Assembly: GCA_016350165.1 (NCBI GenBank) | Contig: CP066225.1 | Span: forward strand, 4,340,001-4,404,000 | Source: Planctomycetota bacterium | GTDB taxonomy: Bacteria; Planctomycetota; Phycisphaerae; Phycisphaerales; Phycisphaeraceae | DNA: 64,000 nt | Direction of reading: 5' to 3' | Shown here: positions 16,847 through 25,104 of the stretch, piece after piece | Layout: each line of letters starts with the position of its first letter | How positions within the stretch are numbered: position 1 is the stretch's first letter | Notes under the pieces: generated by a model | The model's database searches: none | Seen by the model: the letters and a program-made list of their open reading frames with translations, nothing else | Told to the model about the DNA's origin: nothing | Program-made: the position numbers and the translations under genes

Positions 16847-17839
16847 ATGAGAGTATTGGTTACCGGTGGAGCAGGGTATATTGGGTCGCATGCAGTGAAG
16901 CGGCTGGATGAAGGTGGTCATGATGTTGTGGCGGTGGACAATTTGTGTTTGGGACATCGTGATGCAGTGGCGAAGCATATTCCGTTTTATGAGACAGACA
17001 TCCGTGAGAAGGATGAAATGGTGCGGATTATGAAGGAGCATGGGATTGAGTGTGTGATGCACTTTGCTGCGTTTTCACAGGTTGGTGAGTCGGTGGGTGA
17101 TCCGCTGAAGTATTATGACAATAACACATATGGCTCGAAGTGTTTGATTCAAGCGATGGATGAAGCTGGTGTAAAGAAGCTGGTGTTCAGTTCGACTTGT
17201 GCGACGTATGGTGAGCCAGAGGAAGTGCCGATTTCGGAGACTTGTCCTCAGTCGCCTATTAATCCTTATGGCTGGTCTAAGCTTTTTGTTGAGCGGATGC
17301 TGAAGGATTATGCTGCGGCGAATGAAGATTTCGCCTATTCGGCGCTTAGGTATTTCAATGTTGCGGGTAGTGCTGCGGATGGAACGATTGGTGAAGACCA
17401 TGATCCAGAAACGCATATTATTCCGGTGATTTTGAATACGGCGCTTGGTAAGCGTGATGCGATTACGATTTTTGGTGAGGACTATGAGACGCCGGATGGT
17501 ACTTGTATTCGCGACTATATCCATGTTGAGGATTTGGTTGATGCGCATGTGGTTGTGATGGAAGCGTTGCAGGCGGGTGATGAGCGGTATTACAATCTGG
17601 GGATTGGGAATGGACTTAGTGTTAAGCAGATTGTTGATGCTGCAAAGAAGGTGACGGCGATTGATTTTGAAGTGAAGAAGGGTGAGCGAAGAGCGGGCGA
17701 TCCGCCGATGCTTTTTGCGAATCCGAGCAAGATCAAGCGTGAGATTGGTTGGGAAGCGAAGTACACTGATGTTGAGAAGATCATTGAGACAGCTTGGGGT
17801 TGGTTTAAGGCAAACCCGGATGGTTATGATGACAAATAA
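16847..17839 (+). CDS. galE: UDP-glucose 4-epimerase
   Basis: Interconverts UDP-glucose and UDP-galactose with bound NAD+ (Leloir pathway; supplies UDP-Gal for surface glycans). 330 residues, normal for the family. Rossmann motif GGAGYIGSH is at residues 7-15. The SDR catalytic pair Tyr141/Lys145 is in NPYGWSK, with the catalytic Ser/Thr in SSTCATYG (116-122). 'RYFNVAGS' and 'CIRDYIHVEDL' are also diagnostic. ATG start with AGGG upstream. A terminator follows. It could supply the glycosyltransferases at 30.6-34.4 kb. Confidence 0.95.
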   Translation: MRVLVTGGAGYIGSHAVKRLDEGGHDVVAVDNLCLGHRDAVAKHIPFYETDIREKDEMVRIMKEHGIECVMHFAAFSQVGESVGDPLKYYDNNTYGSKCLIQAMDEAGVKKLVFSSTCATYGEPEEVPISETCPQSPINPYGWSKLFVERMLKDYAAANEDFAYSALRYFNVAGSAADGTIGEDHDPETHIIPVILNTALGKRDAITIFGEDYETPDGTCIRDYIHVEDLVDAHVVVMEALQAGDERYYNLGIGNGLSVKQIVDAAKKVTAIDFEVKKGERRAGDPPMLFANPSKIKREIGWEAKYTDVEKIIETAWGWFKANPDGYDDK

Positions 17840-17864
17840 TCAGTGTTATATGAGTTAAAAATGA

Positions 17865-17900
17865 AAAGCTGACCACGTAAGTGGTTGGCTTTATTTTTTT
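17865..17900 (+). terminator. Intrinsic terminator of galE
   Basis: AAAGCTGACCAC (17865-17876) pairs with GTGGTTGGCTTT (17881-17892), mostly paired with two mismatched or wobble positions, around GTAA; a T-rich tail follows. It is 25 nt after the galE stop. Confidence 0.8.
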
Positions 17901-17928
17901 GTTGGTGAGATGACGATAGAATATATGT

Positions 17929-18102
17929 ATGAATGAAGAAGATAAAAAATCGAATGATACTGGTGATGAGGGCGAGGAGTATCAGGAGTGGACGCCTGAA
18001 CCGGGGAAGGTTGGTAAGTTTTGGGCGTGGTTGTTCCTAGCGATCATTGGCGTTGTCATTGTGTGGATGATTTTTCAGATCTTTACGCCGGGCGGGCTAT
18101 GA
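17929..18102 (+). CDS. 57-residue single-span membrane protein
   Basis: ATG 17929 to TGA 18100-18102. The first ~25 residues are acidic and polar (MNEEDKKSND, then EGEEYQEW), followed by a basic GKVGK and one membrane helix (FWAWLFLAIIGVVIVWMIFQ), ending IFTPGGL. This acidic head, basic flank and helix layout is typical of small membrane proteins. The Shine-Dalgarno is weak. It sits after the galE terminator and converges on the anti-sigma-like gene. No family recognised. Confidence 0.5.
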   Translation: MNEEDKKSNDTGDEGEEYQEWTPEPGKVGKFWAWLFLAIIGVVIVWMIFQIFTPGGL

Positions 18103-18132
18103 GTTTGAAGTAGTTGTTGTGTTGGTGGAGTT

Positions 18133-19401
18133 TTATGGTTGAAGGTGAATGTCGGCAAAGGTGAGATCGTTGTAAATGACTCGCTGGGTATTGTCGTCGA
18201 GTTGCCATTGGAGGAGTGGTGCTTGGGGTTGGTTTGCGTGCGTGTTTAGGCCGAAGTATTTGGGGTTCTGATTTTGCATTTCAAGTGAGATGTAGAACTC
18301 GCAAGTGTAGATAAATTGCTTGGCGATGCGGTCGAAGAAATGTGCGGATGCTTTGATCTGGTTTGCGTGTTTGAGGATTGTGTTGATGTCTGTTGGATTA
18401 TTTGAAATTTCGTGAGCGGCGGTGATTGCGCTGGTGATTTTCTGATTGGCTTTGGGGTGGAAGGGGTAGTAGCCGCCGGTGAATTGGGAGAAGATGCGTA
18501 GTGCGTTGATGTATTCAGATTGTGTGGGGATTTTGAGGTTGGCGATATCTTTGGGTTGATAGTTTTTGGGTGAAGTGAGTTCGAAGATTGAGGATTGAAT
18601 GGGGAGGTTCCACTGGATTTGTGTGATATTGAGTGTGAGGTTGCCGAGGATTTCGGAGGGGATGATGCAGGTGATTTGTAATGGTAGATGAGTTTGGGGG
18701 TCAATGTAAGCGGTAATGGTCGCGTCTTCGGGGAGGTCGAATTTTGTGCTTGTGAGTGTGAAACCTGCGGCATTGATGCCTTGAATGATGACGGGTTCTG
18801 TGGGGGTCGCGATGATGGATTGGTCGCTACGGATTTTGTTGATGATGTAGCCGGGGTTCATTTTGAGGAGTGAGGATTTGAGCTCTTTGCGTTGCGGCAA
18901 CTCGTAAATCTGTTGATGTAGATGATCAATGATCTTAGTTGATTCGTCGATGATGGAAACGGTTTGAAAGAGCGGCTGATTGGCAGCTGTGAAATCGGTA
19001 CGGTAGCCGACGGAAGAGTCGAGCCACGTTTGTGTTTTAAGGAAAGCTTCGGGGATGGGTAGCTGTTCCGCGGTGAGATGCATCTCGAAGTAAGCTGTGT
19101 TTGAATCTCGCATGAGTGTGTGGGCTGATGCGAAGGTGACTGAGTTGGATTGAGGGAGCAAAAGGAGGATGAGTGTAAAAGCGAGGACAGCAGCTGCGGC
19201 GGAGAAACCTGCGACGTAAGAAGAAATACGAAGACGGTATGAGCGTTTGTGTTTGACTGACTGGGCGGTGGTTTTATTGGCGAGGGATACCTGGAGTTTT
19301 AAATGTAGCGTATCGATGAACGCCTGATCGGGAGATGGCTGTTCTGTATTTGCGAACAGATCATCAAGGTTGTCGTGTTGTGTGTTATCAGGTTTCATCA
19401 T
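18133..19401 (-). CDS. Membrane-anchored putative anti-sigma partner (LolA/DUF2092-like)
   Basis: 422 residues. A ~65-residue cytoplasmic N-terminus (polar, with 'DQAFIDTLHLKLQVSL', as in anti-sigma heads) is followed by one membrane helix (~65-85, VAGFSAAAAVLAFTLILLLL). The outer part (~90-280) resembles the LolA/DUF2092 lipoprotein-carrier-like fold: 'AYFEMHLTAEQL', 'QQIYELPQR', 'TITAYIDPQTHLPLQI'. The last ~140 residues are helical and unrecognised. Its ATG overlaps the ECF sigma stop (ATGA), so the two are coupled, which supports an anti-sigma role. A zinc HXXXCXXC motif is absent, so it would not be a ZAS-type factor. Confidence 0.65.
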   Translation of the reverse strand: MMKPDNTQHDNLDDLFANTEQPSPDQAFIDTLHLKLQVSLANKTTAQSVKHKRSYRLRISSYVAGFSAAAAVLAFTLILLLLPQSNSVTFASAHTLMRDSNTAYFEMHLTAEQLPIPEAFLKTQTWLDSSVGYRTDFTAANQPLFQTVSIIDESTKIIDHLHQQIYELPQRKELKSSLLKMNPGYIINKIRSDQSIIATPTEPVIIQGINAAGFTLTSTKFDLPEDATITAYIDPQTHLPLQITCIIPSEILGNLTLNITQIQWNLPIQSSIFELTSPKNYQPKDIANLKIPTQSEYINALRIFSQFTGGYYPFHPKANQKITSAITAAHEISNNPTDINTILKHANQIKASAHFFDRIAKQFIYTCEFYISLEMQNQNPKYFGLNTHANQPQAPLLQWQLDDNTQRVIYNDLTFADIHLQP

Positions 19402-19979
19402 GCAGGCTCAGCAGTGGTCATGGTGAACGCGTTGGCGAGTTTGTTGTAATGATCCTTGAAGGTGAGGCGTGCTCGGTAGATCAGGTTTTCAGTTGCTTTG
19501 TTGGTTCGGTTGATTTTCTTTGCAATTTGTTTGACGGTGAGTTTGTCCTGATATTTCCAGATGAGTAGTTGATGTTGTTGTGGTGTGAGTTGATCGAGGG
19601 TTCGGTTGAGTATGTCGGCTTGCTCATATGCATGGGTGTGGGTTGGTGAAGAAGAAGGTGGTTCATTGAGGTCGTATGAAACGAGTGTGAGTTTTTTGCG
19701 ACGGTAGTGCTTGCGAAGGTGATCAGCGATTTTGTTGCGAGCGATGGTGTAGAGCCAGGTGTCGAATGAGGCGTGTTCGGGGTTGTAGTTGTGTACGGAT
19801 GAGATGAGGCTTGTGAAGATAATACTGGTGAGGTCGTCGGCTGTGTCGCGATTGCGGTTTGTGCGAAAATAGACATACCGCCACAGGTCTTTGACGTAGT
19901 GGTTGTAGACGATTGTTAGGGCATCAGAGTCATGATGCTGCAATCGCTTGATGATGTCTTGTGGTAGCGGTGTGCTCAA
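19398..19979 (-). CDS. ECF RNA polymerase sigma factor
   Basis: 193 residues. Region 2 is visible at about 20-90 ('AVTIVYNHYVKDLWRYVYFRT'-like start, then 'TADDLTSIIFTSL' and 'FDTWLYTIARNKIADHLRKHYRRKK'), and region 4 at about 125-185 ('LDQLTPQQHQLLIWKYQDKL' and 'TVKQIAKKINRTNKATENLIYRAR', the helix-turn-helix). No extra domains. Starts at TTG with GAAGG upstream. Translationally coupled to the membrane partner downstream. The signal sensed is unknown; the outer LolA-like domain of the partner suggests an envelope or lipid signal. Confidence 0.92.
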   Translation of the reverse strand: MSTPLPQDIIKRLQHHDSDALTIVYNHYVKDLWRYVYFRTNRNRDTADDLTSIIFTSLISSVHNYNPEHASFDTWLYTIARNKIADHLRKHYRRKKLTLVSYDLNEPPSSSPTHTHAYEQADILNRTLDQLTPQQHQLLIWKYQDKLTVKQIAKKINRTNKATENLIYRARLTFKDHYNKLANAFTMTTAEPA

Positions 19980-20143
19980 GCTATTGGATTACCTTCAAGA
20001 GAGTGTTCGCAAGTTGGCGCGGAATCACTCAGATGAATTCAAAATAATCTAAAAAGTTGAGAGAGTGAATATGGGAGGAGGATTTTTAGAGCGTTTTGCG
20101 AGATAATTTTTTGCTGGCCTGTTGGTTATTCACACAAATCGCT

Positions 20144-20698
20144 TTAGTAGGTTTTTTTCTCGTGGAATCGGAAGATTGGGGTGATTTTGTAGAGGATGAA
20201 GCCGAGGGGGAAGGCGAGAGCGGTGGTGTAGAGGACCATCATGAAATAGCGGTACAGTTGGTTTGCGGTGTCCCAATTGTCAGAGGCGTCGCCGGCGAGC
20301 CAGGGGATGGTTCGTAGCTTGTAGAAAGCGGTGATGGTGATGCATGCAAAAACGCCTGCGGCAAATGTGAGGAGTGCAAGCGTGAAGACGGATTCTTTGA
20401 AGACGAGGCCACGCATCTGGAGGATGGTAAAACCTGCAAGGAGGTAGCCGATGGCAGCGGGGCCGATGATGGTAGAGTCGGGGTTGAGTGTGGTGATGAG
20501 GTCGGTGGTGAGGCCAAGTGCGAGCATTGCCCAGAGCGCGATGTGTGAACGAGCCGTGAGGCAGATGTAGACACCGAGGATGAGGAGTAGGGAAGGGGCC
20601 ATGCCTCCGAAGGATTCTGGTAACGCGATGAGTGTGCGCAAACCGACTTGCATTGCAAGGAAGAGGTAAGCGATGATGGCGAAGATAACCCAGTTCAT
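20144..20698 (-). CDS. mreD: MreD-like rod-shape membrane protein
   Basis: 184 residues, about five membrane helices, close to the family's ~160-175. Typical features are the early 'FLAMQVGLRTLIAL' segment, 'PSLLLILGVYICL', and 'LALGLTTDLITTLNPDSTIIGPAAIGYLLAGF', equivalent to the MreD 'G...D......G..a..y....' signature. It lies directly after mreC (29 bp), which makes the call firmer than sequence alone. It works with MreC at the inner membrane to link MreB to wall synthesis. mreB is 12 kb away on the other strand. Confidence 0.75.
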   Translation of the reverse strand: MNWVIFAIIAYLFLAMQVGLRTLIALPESFGGMAPSLLLILGVYICLTARSHIALWAMLALGLTTDLITTLNPDSTIIGPAAIGYLLAGFTILQMRGLVFKESVFTLALLTFAAGVFACITITAFYKLRTIPWLAGDASDNWDTANQLYRYFMMVLYTTALAFPLGFILYKITPIFRFHEKKTY

Positions 20699-20727
20699 GT
20701 TTGTGTGGTGGTGGCCCTAATCAATGG

Positions 20728-21597
20728 TTAGTTCTGGTCTGGTACAAGAATGTCGACTTCACGGAGTCGTTGTAGTTCGATGGTTGGTTTGATGATTGCT
20801 CGGTTTACAAGGTATGGGTTTGTGGGGTCGGGGATGATGTCGATGATCTGCCCGACGATGAGGCCTTTGGCTTCGGTTGGCCAATATTGGTTGTAGCGAT
20901 CGTAGAGGTGAGCCCAGAATCCGATTTCAACGGGTGAATCTTTATCGATTTGTGCAAAGAAGGTTTGGCCGTCGTCTTCTGTATTAAGTGTGAGATCGTA
21001 TTGTTCTTCTGACCCTTCGGGGATGTCGCCGACGGTTGGCTTGAAGACGACTGGAAGTTGAACGGCTTGTGAGTTGATGAGTTTGATTTCAGCAGTGAGT
21101 GGTGTCGTGAATCGAATGCTACCGACGAGTTTGCCGTCGAGAAAGGCGACGTTGCCGATGGCGATGCCGTGGTTAGCACCTTTGGATATGAGTAGTGTGG
21201 GGTTAGGAGGTTGGGTTGAGCCAGAGACTTGTGTCCGAACAATGTGGAGGCTGTTAGCAGAGCCATTGAGTTCGTGGTAGCGACGAAGTTGATCGTTTTC
21301 ATCGCGTAAACGTTCAGATTCAAATTGCAGCTGTCGAATGAGTGCGGTTGCAGCGGCGTATTCAGCTTGTAGTTGCTCGAAGGTGTTGATGTTTGCGGCG
21401 GGGAGTGTTTTTGGAGGACGAACAGAGGAGGAGAAACCGTGAAGGATGGTTGTTGTGGGGATAAGTACAAAGTTAACGATTGCTTTGGGTACGAAGGATA
21501 CTCGTCCTGCAAATGATGCAGGGAGTAGGCTGCTTATGGCGAGCACGAAGACTGCGAACATAAGTAATCGCTGCGAATTGTGCGATTTTGAACTCAT
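20728..21597 (-). CDS. mreC: MreC-like rod-shape protein
   Basis: 289 residues, near the usual ~270-370. One N-terminal membrane helix (~10-30), a short coiled coil (~70-105, 'QAEYAAATALIRQLQFESERLRDENDQLRRY'-type, LxxExxxLRxxN pattern), then a beta-rich periplasmic domain ('TLLISKGANHGIAIGNVAFLDGKLVGSI' and 'FWAHLYDRYNQYWP ... GLIVGQI'). The first of these is the MreC 'I..G...G...G..V....G.VG.v' signature. Co-directional with mreD. Start ATG has no clear Shine-Dalgarno. Confidence 0.82.
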   Translation of the reverse strand: MSSKSHNSQRLLMFAVFVLAISSLLPASFAGRVSFVPKAIVNFVLIPTTTILHGFSSSVRPPKTLPAANINTFEQLQAEYAAATALIRQLQFESERLRDENDQLRRYHELNGSANSLHIVRTQVSGSTQPPNPTLLISKGANHGIAIGNVAFLDGKLVGSIRFTTPLTAEIKLINSQAVQLPVVFKPTVGDIPEGSEEQYDLTLNTEDDGQTFFAQIDKDSPVEIGFWAHLYDRYNQYWPTEAKGLIVGQIIDIIPDPTNPYLVNRAIIKPTIELQRLREVDILVPDQN

Positions 21598-21677
21598 TGT
21601 CTGTAAGTATACCGGATAGGTATGTTTATAAGTAGCTGAAAAACATGCTTAGACGGCTAAGAAAATGTTTGGACGGC

Positions 21678-22346
21678 TTATGGGAGTATGGCTAAGCGTT
21701 GATTAGTATCTTGGTCGTTGCGGATGAAGCGTGGGAAGCCGAGTGTTTCGTTGACTGAAAGGTTGGCAGTGTGGAGGACACGTGAGAAGTCGTCAGTTTG
21801 CTTGATAGCAATGAGGCTGCCGGTCATGACGGTTTCACTGAGGTTGTTGACGAACTGCTCGGTTGAATCTGAGAGCCTGAGGTTTGCTTGCCAGATGCCG
21901 GCTTTGAGTTTGTTTGAGCCAGCATTGTTGTAGAGGTAGAGGAATCCTGCACCAGAGTAGACGCCACAAGTACGCTTGCCAGCTTTGTTTTTACCAAAGG
22001 TGACGTAGTGGAAGGTCGCATTGGTTGCGGTTTCGTCGATGGGTGTTTGAGCAGGGATCGGTTTCCAGAACATACGGATGGTCAGGATTTCCTGTGGGTC
22101 TTCGTATGTACCTTTTACGAGAAGGATGGTGAGATTTTCCTTGTCGTCGATTGTGTAAATGCTGCGGTCGAATGAGGTGTTGAGTACTTTTTCGGAAGTG
22201 ATTTCGTTAGTGAGCGTGATTTTGCCGGATTCCCCACCAAGTACAGGGAGTGAAGGCAGTGATAGTGAGCAGCCAGTTAGTAAAAGGGTGGCTACGAGAC
22301 ACATGCACATCAGTAGTGAGGTAGTGAATCTTGCTGTCACGTTCAT
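21678..22346 (-). CDS. Lipoprotein of unknown function
   Basis: 222 residues. Signal peptide with lipobox LLTGC (Cys ~26), so it is lipidated. The mature part is beta-rich, with 'YTIDDKENLTILLVKGTYEDP', 'GAGFLYLYNNAG' and 'KAGIWQANLRLSDSTEQFVNNLSETVMTGSL', but no recognised domain. Its ATG overlaps the stop of the amidohydrolase-like gene and it has a strong GGAGGAG site, so the two proteins are made together. Lnt (1860-3668) would finish its acylation. Confidence 0.8.
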   Translation of the reverse strand: MNVTARFTTSLLMCMCLVATLLLTGCSLSLPSLPVLGGESGKITLTNEITSEKVLNTSFDRSIYTIDDKENLTILLVKGTYEDPQEILTIRMFWKPIPAQTPIDETATNATFHYVTFGKNKAGKRTCGVYSGAGFLYLYNNAGSNKLKAGIWQANLRLSDSTEQFVNNLSETVMTGSLIAIKQTDDFSRVLHTANLSVNETLGFPRFIRNDQDTNQRLAILP

Positions 22347-23473
22347 TTCTCCTCCGAGTCAGTATTTTCATCGGAGGAATTATCTGCTTCAGGTTTTTCT
22401 GCAACTTCTGGAGCAGGTGTTTCCGTTTCGTCTTCGATGACTTCGACTGGAATTTCTTCAGATTCGAATTCTACATCATCAGCGAGTTTGAGGCCGGCTG
22501 ACTCGGGAGCTGGCTCTTCTGCAGGAGCAACGGCAGCTTCGGTTGGCTCAGTGGCATTAGGTGCGACGACTTCAACGACTTCTACAAGTTGCTGACTTGA
22601 GTTTGATTCAACTGGTTTCGCTGAGACCGGTTTTTTAAGATCGAGTAGGCCCAGTGTGTCACGTTCGATGATAGAGCGGAGTACTTCACGTGGGACAGAA
22701 GGGAGCTGCATGCCTTGGACGAGTGTGTTGACCGAGTAGATGGTCATAATGGCTTGTTCAGGCGTGCAGTATGGGAAGCCTGAACCAAAGATGATCTGTG
22801 AGGTCACACCTTGCTGGTGAGCAAGGAGCAATGCGTTATATAGTTGCCAAGGGCGGAGGATGAGGTCAGAGAGATCGGTGTAGACGGTTGGGTGCTTGCC
22901 GATGAGAGCGATGGCTTGCTCGACCCATGGATGGCCGAGCGAGTTGATGACGATTTTAAGATTTGGGAATGTACGAGCAACTTCGTCGAGCAAGTATGGT
23001 TGGCCGAACTCCATTTTGACATCGCGAGCAAACATTGCGTCGAATTCAATGAATACAGGGATGTTCTTCGCTTCACATGCTTCATAGAGTTCCATCGCAT
23101 CGGTATTTGAAGGATGGAAGCCTTGAGCGGAAGGGCTGACGGTGACGCCGACGAGTCCGAGGTCGAGGCCCTTTTCGAGGGAGGCGACTGGGTTTGAGGC
23201 GGTTGGGTCGATGCCCATGAAGCCGAGGTATTTGGATGGATCACGCTGTACGTACTTGGCAACGCACTCGTGAGGGATGGAAGCTTTGAGGTAAGCTGAC
23301 TCGAAACCGAGAATGATTGCTGTTTCAACTTTTGCCATCGCAGCATCATGAGCATCAGTGGAAGCTGCAGGGCGATCCCAAGGCGTGACCTGTCTGCGAA
23401 GCATCTGTTGAGCTACGGCTGGGCCAAGCTGTTCGGTGGATTCCCAAATACGTGTGTTGATGTCAACAATCAT
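22343..23473 (-). CDS. Amidohydrolase-family TIM-barrel protein with acidic tail
   Basis: 376 residues. Residues 1-275 resemble amidohydrolase_2 (gamma-resorcylate decarboxylase-like) TIM barrels: 'ASIPHECVAKYVQRDPSKYLGFMGIDP', 'GVTVSPSAQGFHPSN', 'LKIVINSLGHPWVEQAIAL', 'VYTDLSDL' and 'IIFGSGFPYCTPEQAI'. The usual N-terminal metal ligands HxH are replaced by 'VDINTRIWE', so metal binding is altered or lost. The last ~90 residues are very acidic and Pro/Glu/Val-rich (ending SSDENTDSEEK), likely disordered. It may be a non-hydrolytic relative. Coupled to the lipoprotein gene downstream. Confidence 0.75.
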   Translation of the reverse strand: MIVDINTRIWESTEQLGPAVAQQMLRRQVTPWDRPAASTDAHDAAMAKVETAIILGFESAYLKASIPHECVAKYVQRDPSKYLGFMGIDPTASNPVASLEKGLDLGLVGVTVSPSAQGFHPSNTDAMELYEACEAKNIPVFIEFDAMFARDVKMEFGQPYLLDEVARTFPNLKIVINSLGHPWVEQAIALIGKHPTVYTDLSDLILRPWQLYNALLLAHQQGVTSQIIFGSGFPYCTPEQAIMTIYSVNTLVQGMQLPSVPREVLRSIIERDTLGLLDLKKPVSAKPVESNSSQQLVEVVEVVAPNATEPTEAAVAPAEEPAPESAGLKLADDVEFESEEIPVEVIEDETETPAPEVAEKPEADNSSDENTDSEEK

Positions 23474-23628
23474 GAAGCCGATTCCGAAAACCTGTGAAAT
23501 ATTGATTCCCTATATGGTACTGGTCCAAAATGAGATGCCAGACCGCCGCTTATGTTAACGCGCAGCCAACAACACAGCCAGTGTTCAGTGGTCTGACACC
23601 TAAATTCAGGATATTTCTGGATTACCCG

Positions 23629-24006
23629 TTATCCGGCTTGAGCATCGTAGTCAGCAGGGCTCAGGAGTTCGTCGAGCTGTGCTGGGTCAGAAACCTTGAT
23701 TTTCAGCAACCAGCCCTTGGTGTACGGATCTTCGTTGATCAAAGATGGGTTGTCGATGACTTCTTGATTGACTTCGATGACTTCGCCGTCGATGCCGGTG
23801 TAGATTTCGCTTGTTGCTTTGACAGATTCGACTTCAGCAACGCTGTCACCCTTGGAAACTTCGCCTTCTGAGACAATGGCCTCAACATAGGTGATGTCTG
23901 TCAGTTCCTCGACAGCAAATTGGCTGATCCCGAGTGTTACAACGTCACCTTCGAGTTTGTGCCACTCGTGTGATTCCATATATCGACGATCTTCTGGGCT
24001 GCTCAT
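23629..24006 (-). CDS. gcvH: Glycine cleavage system H protein
   Basis: Lipoyl carrier that shuttles the aminomethyl group between P, T and L proteins. 125 residues, normal length. The lipoylated lysine is Lys63 in 'VAEVESVKATSEIYTGIDGEV', with 'HEWHKLEGDVVTLGISQFAVEEL' near the N-terminus and 'GWLLKIKVSDPAQLDELL' at the C-terminal side. AGGAG lies upstream of the ATG. gcvT and gcvP are not in the window. It is flanked by unrelated genes, so probably monocistronic. Confidence 0.96.
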   Translation of the reverse strand: MSSPEDRRYMESHEWHKLEGDVVTLGISQFAVEELTDITYVEAIVSEGEVSKGDSVAEVESVKATSEIYTGIDGEVIEVNQEVIDNPSLINEDPYTKGWLLKIKVSDPAQLDELLSPADYDAQAG

Positions 24007-24132
24007 AGTCTCAGACTCCTAATTGCCTATTGTCAGTCCGTGCGGCGTGAATCAATCTGTCAAACATCTTACGCACGACCTATGTGACTGACAAAGAGTC
24101 GGTTCTTTTGTGCATTAAAATTGCTAAATTTG

Positions 24133-24882
24133 TTACAAAGTTGCTTTTATGTGCTCTTTGACGAGTTTCAGGAGCATTTCTCGGTGTTCAATTTCGTCCC
24201 AGCCGTGGGTAGCGCCATCGATCAAAATTCGCTCAACCGGCACACCTGCATCCTTCATACTCTTCTCATATCGATCCGAATTGCCCTCAGCAGGCACTGC
24301 CTCGTCAGCAGTACCATGGATCAGGCGGGTCGGTCTGGGATTACATGCGACCCATTCAATTGATTTCAGTTTTTCGAGATCGGGATAGAACTCAGGATTT
24401 AGCCTCAATGGTCCAGCAGCCTTGCGAAGAATTCCATCGTTCCATTTTCTCTTCATGTTGTCGTATGTCGTGGCAGAGATCATGACCAGTGTTTTGGCGA
24501 AGTCGATTTTGCTCATCAGACAAGCCGAAACAAAGCCACCAAGTGAGAAACCGATGACGCCAAATCGTTCACCATCAACACAATCCAGATTTCGCAAATA
24601 CTTAGCGATGTGCTCAGCATCTGCGAGTTCTTCAGAAACCAGCATATTTTCGAAGGAACCGTCTGATTCGCCGGAGAAGCGGAAATCAAAAGTCACGGTC
24701 ATGTATCCAGCTTCAGCAAGTGTGCGTGCGAGTTGGACGAACATCATGCCGCACTCAATGCGGTTTCCGGTAAATCCGTGGAGTAACATGACGCAAGGGT
24801 GAGGTCTATCATCATCCGGCTGATATTGCATGCCTCGAATGGTTTGGCCACGAAAACTCTCTTCGAAATAAACTTGTTTCAT
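24133..24882 (-). CDS. Alpha/beta hydrolase (acyl-esterase-like)
   Basis: 249 residues, a single alpha/beta-hydrolase domain. Oxyanion region 'VMLLHGFTGNRIE' (~32-43); nucleophile Ser113 in GFSLGG; acid Asp193 in 'LIHGTADEAVP'; His226 in 'GATHGWDE'. The FTGN/GESDGS pattern is that of small cytoplasmic esterases and BAAT-like hydrolases. No signal peptide, so cytosolic. The substrate cannot be told. It is divergent from the TlpA-like gene. Confidence 0.88.
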   Translation of the reverse strand: MKQVYFEESFRGQTIRGMQYQPDDDRPHPCVMLLHGFTGNRIECGMMFVQLARTLAEAGYMTVTFDFRFSGESDGSFENMLVSEELADAEHIAKYLRNLDCVDGERFGVIGFSLGGFVSACLMSKIDFAKTLVMISATTYDNMKRKWNDGILRKAAGPLRLNPEFYPDLEKLKSIEWVACNPRPTRLIHGTADEAVPAEGNSDRYEKSMKDAGVPVERILIDGATHGWDEIEHREMLLKLVKEHIKATL

Positions 24883-25104
24883 AGCCGTATTCTGGTTTTG
24901 CAGGCACTTTTTGCAACACCTACTTCTTGATTACGTCAAATATATTGAGCGATCTTATTGAAATGAAAATTTCTGCACGGTATTTGCGTATTTTCGTTAA
25001 AATTGTTTGACGCATTGCCTCAATGCTCATTCTTTCCCCCTCGCAGAATGGGGGACACATTCCGGACTCACGGTTGGTGCAAAATCGCACAGGAGCTGCT
25101 ACGT

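Noticed and set aside
24007-24132. Possible glycine riboswitch before gcvH
   Set aside because: The leader lacks the paired G-rich aptamer signature; only an ordinary AGGAG site is seen.
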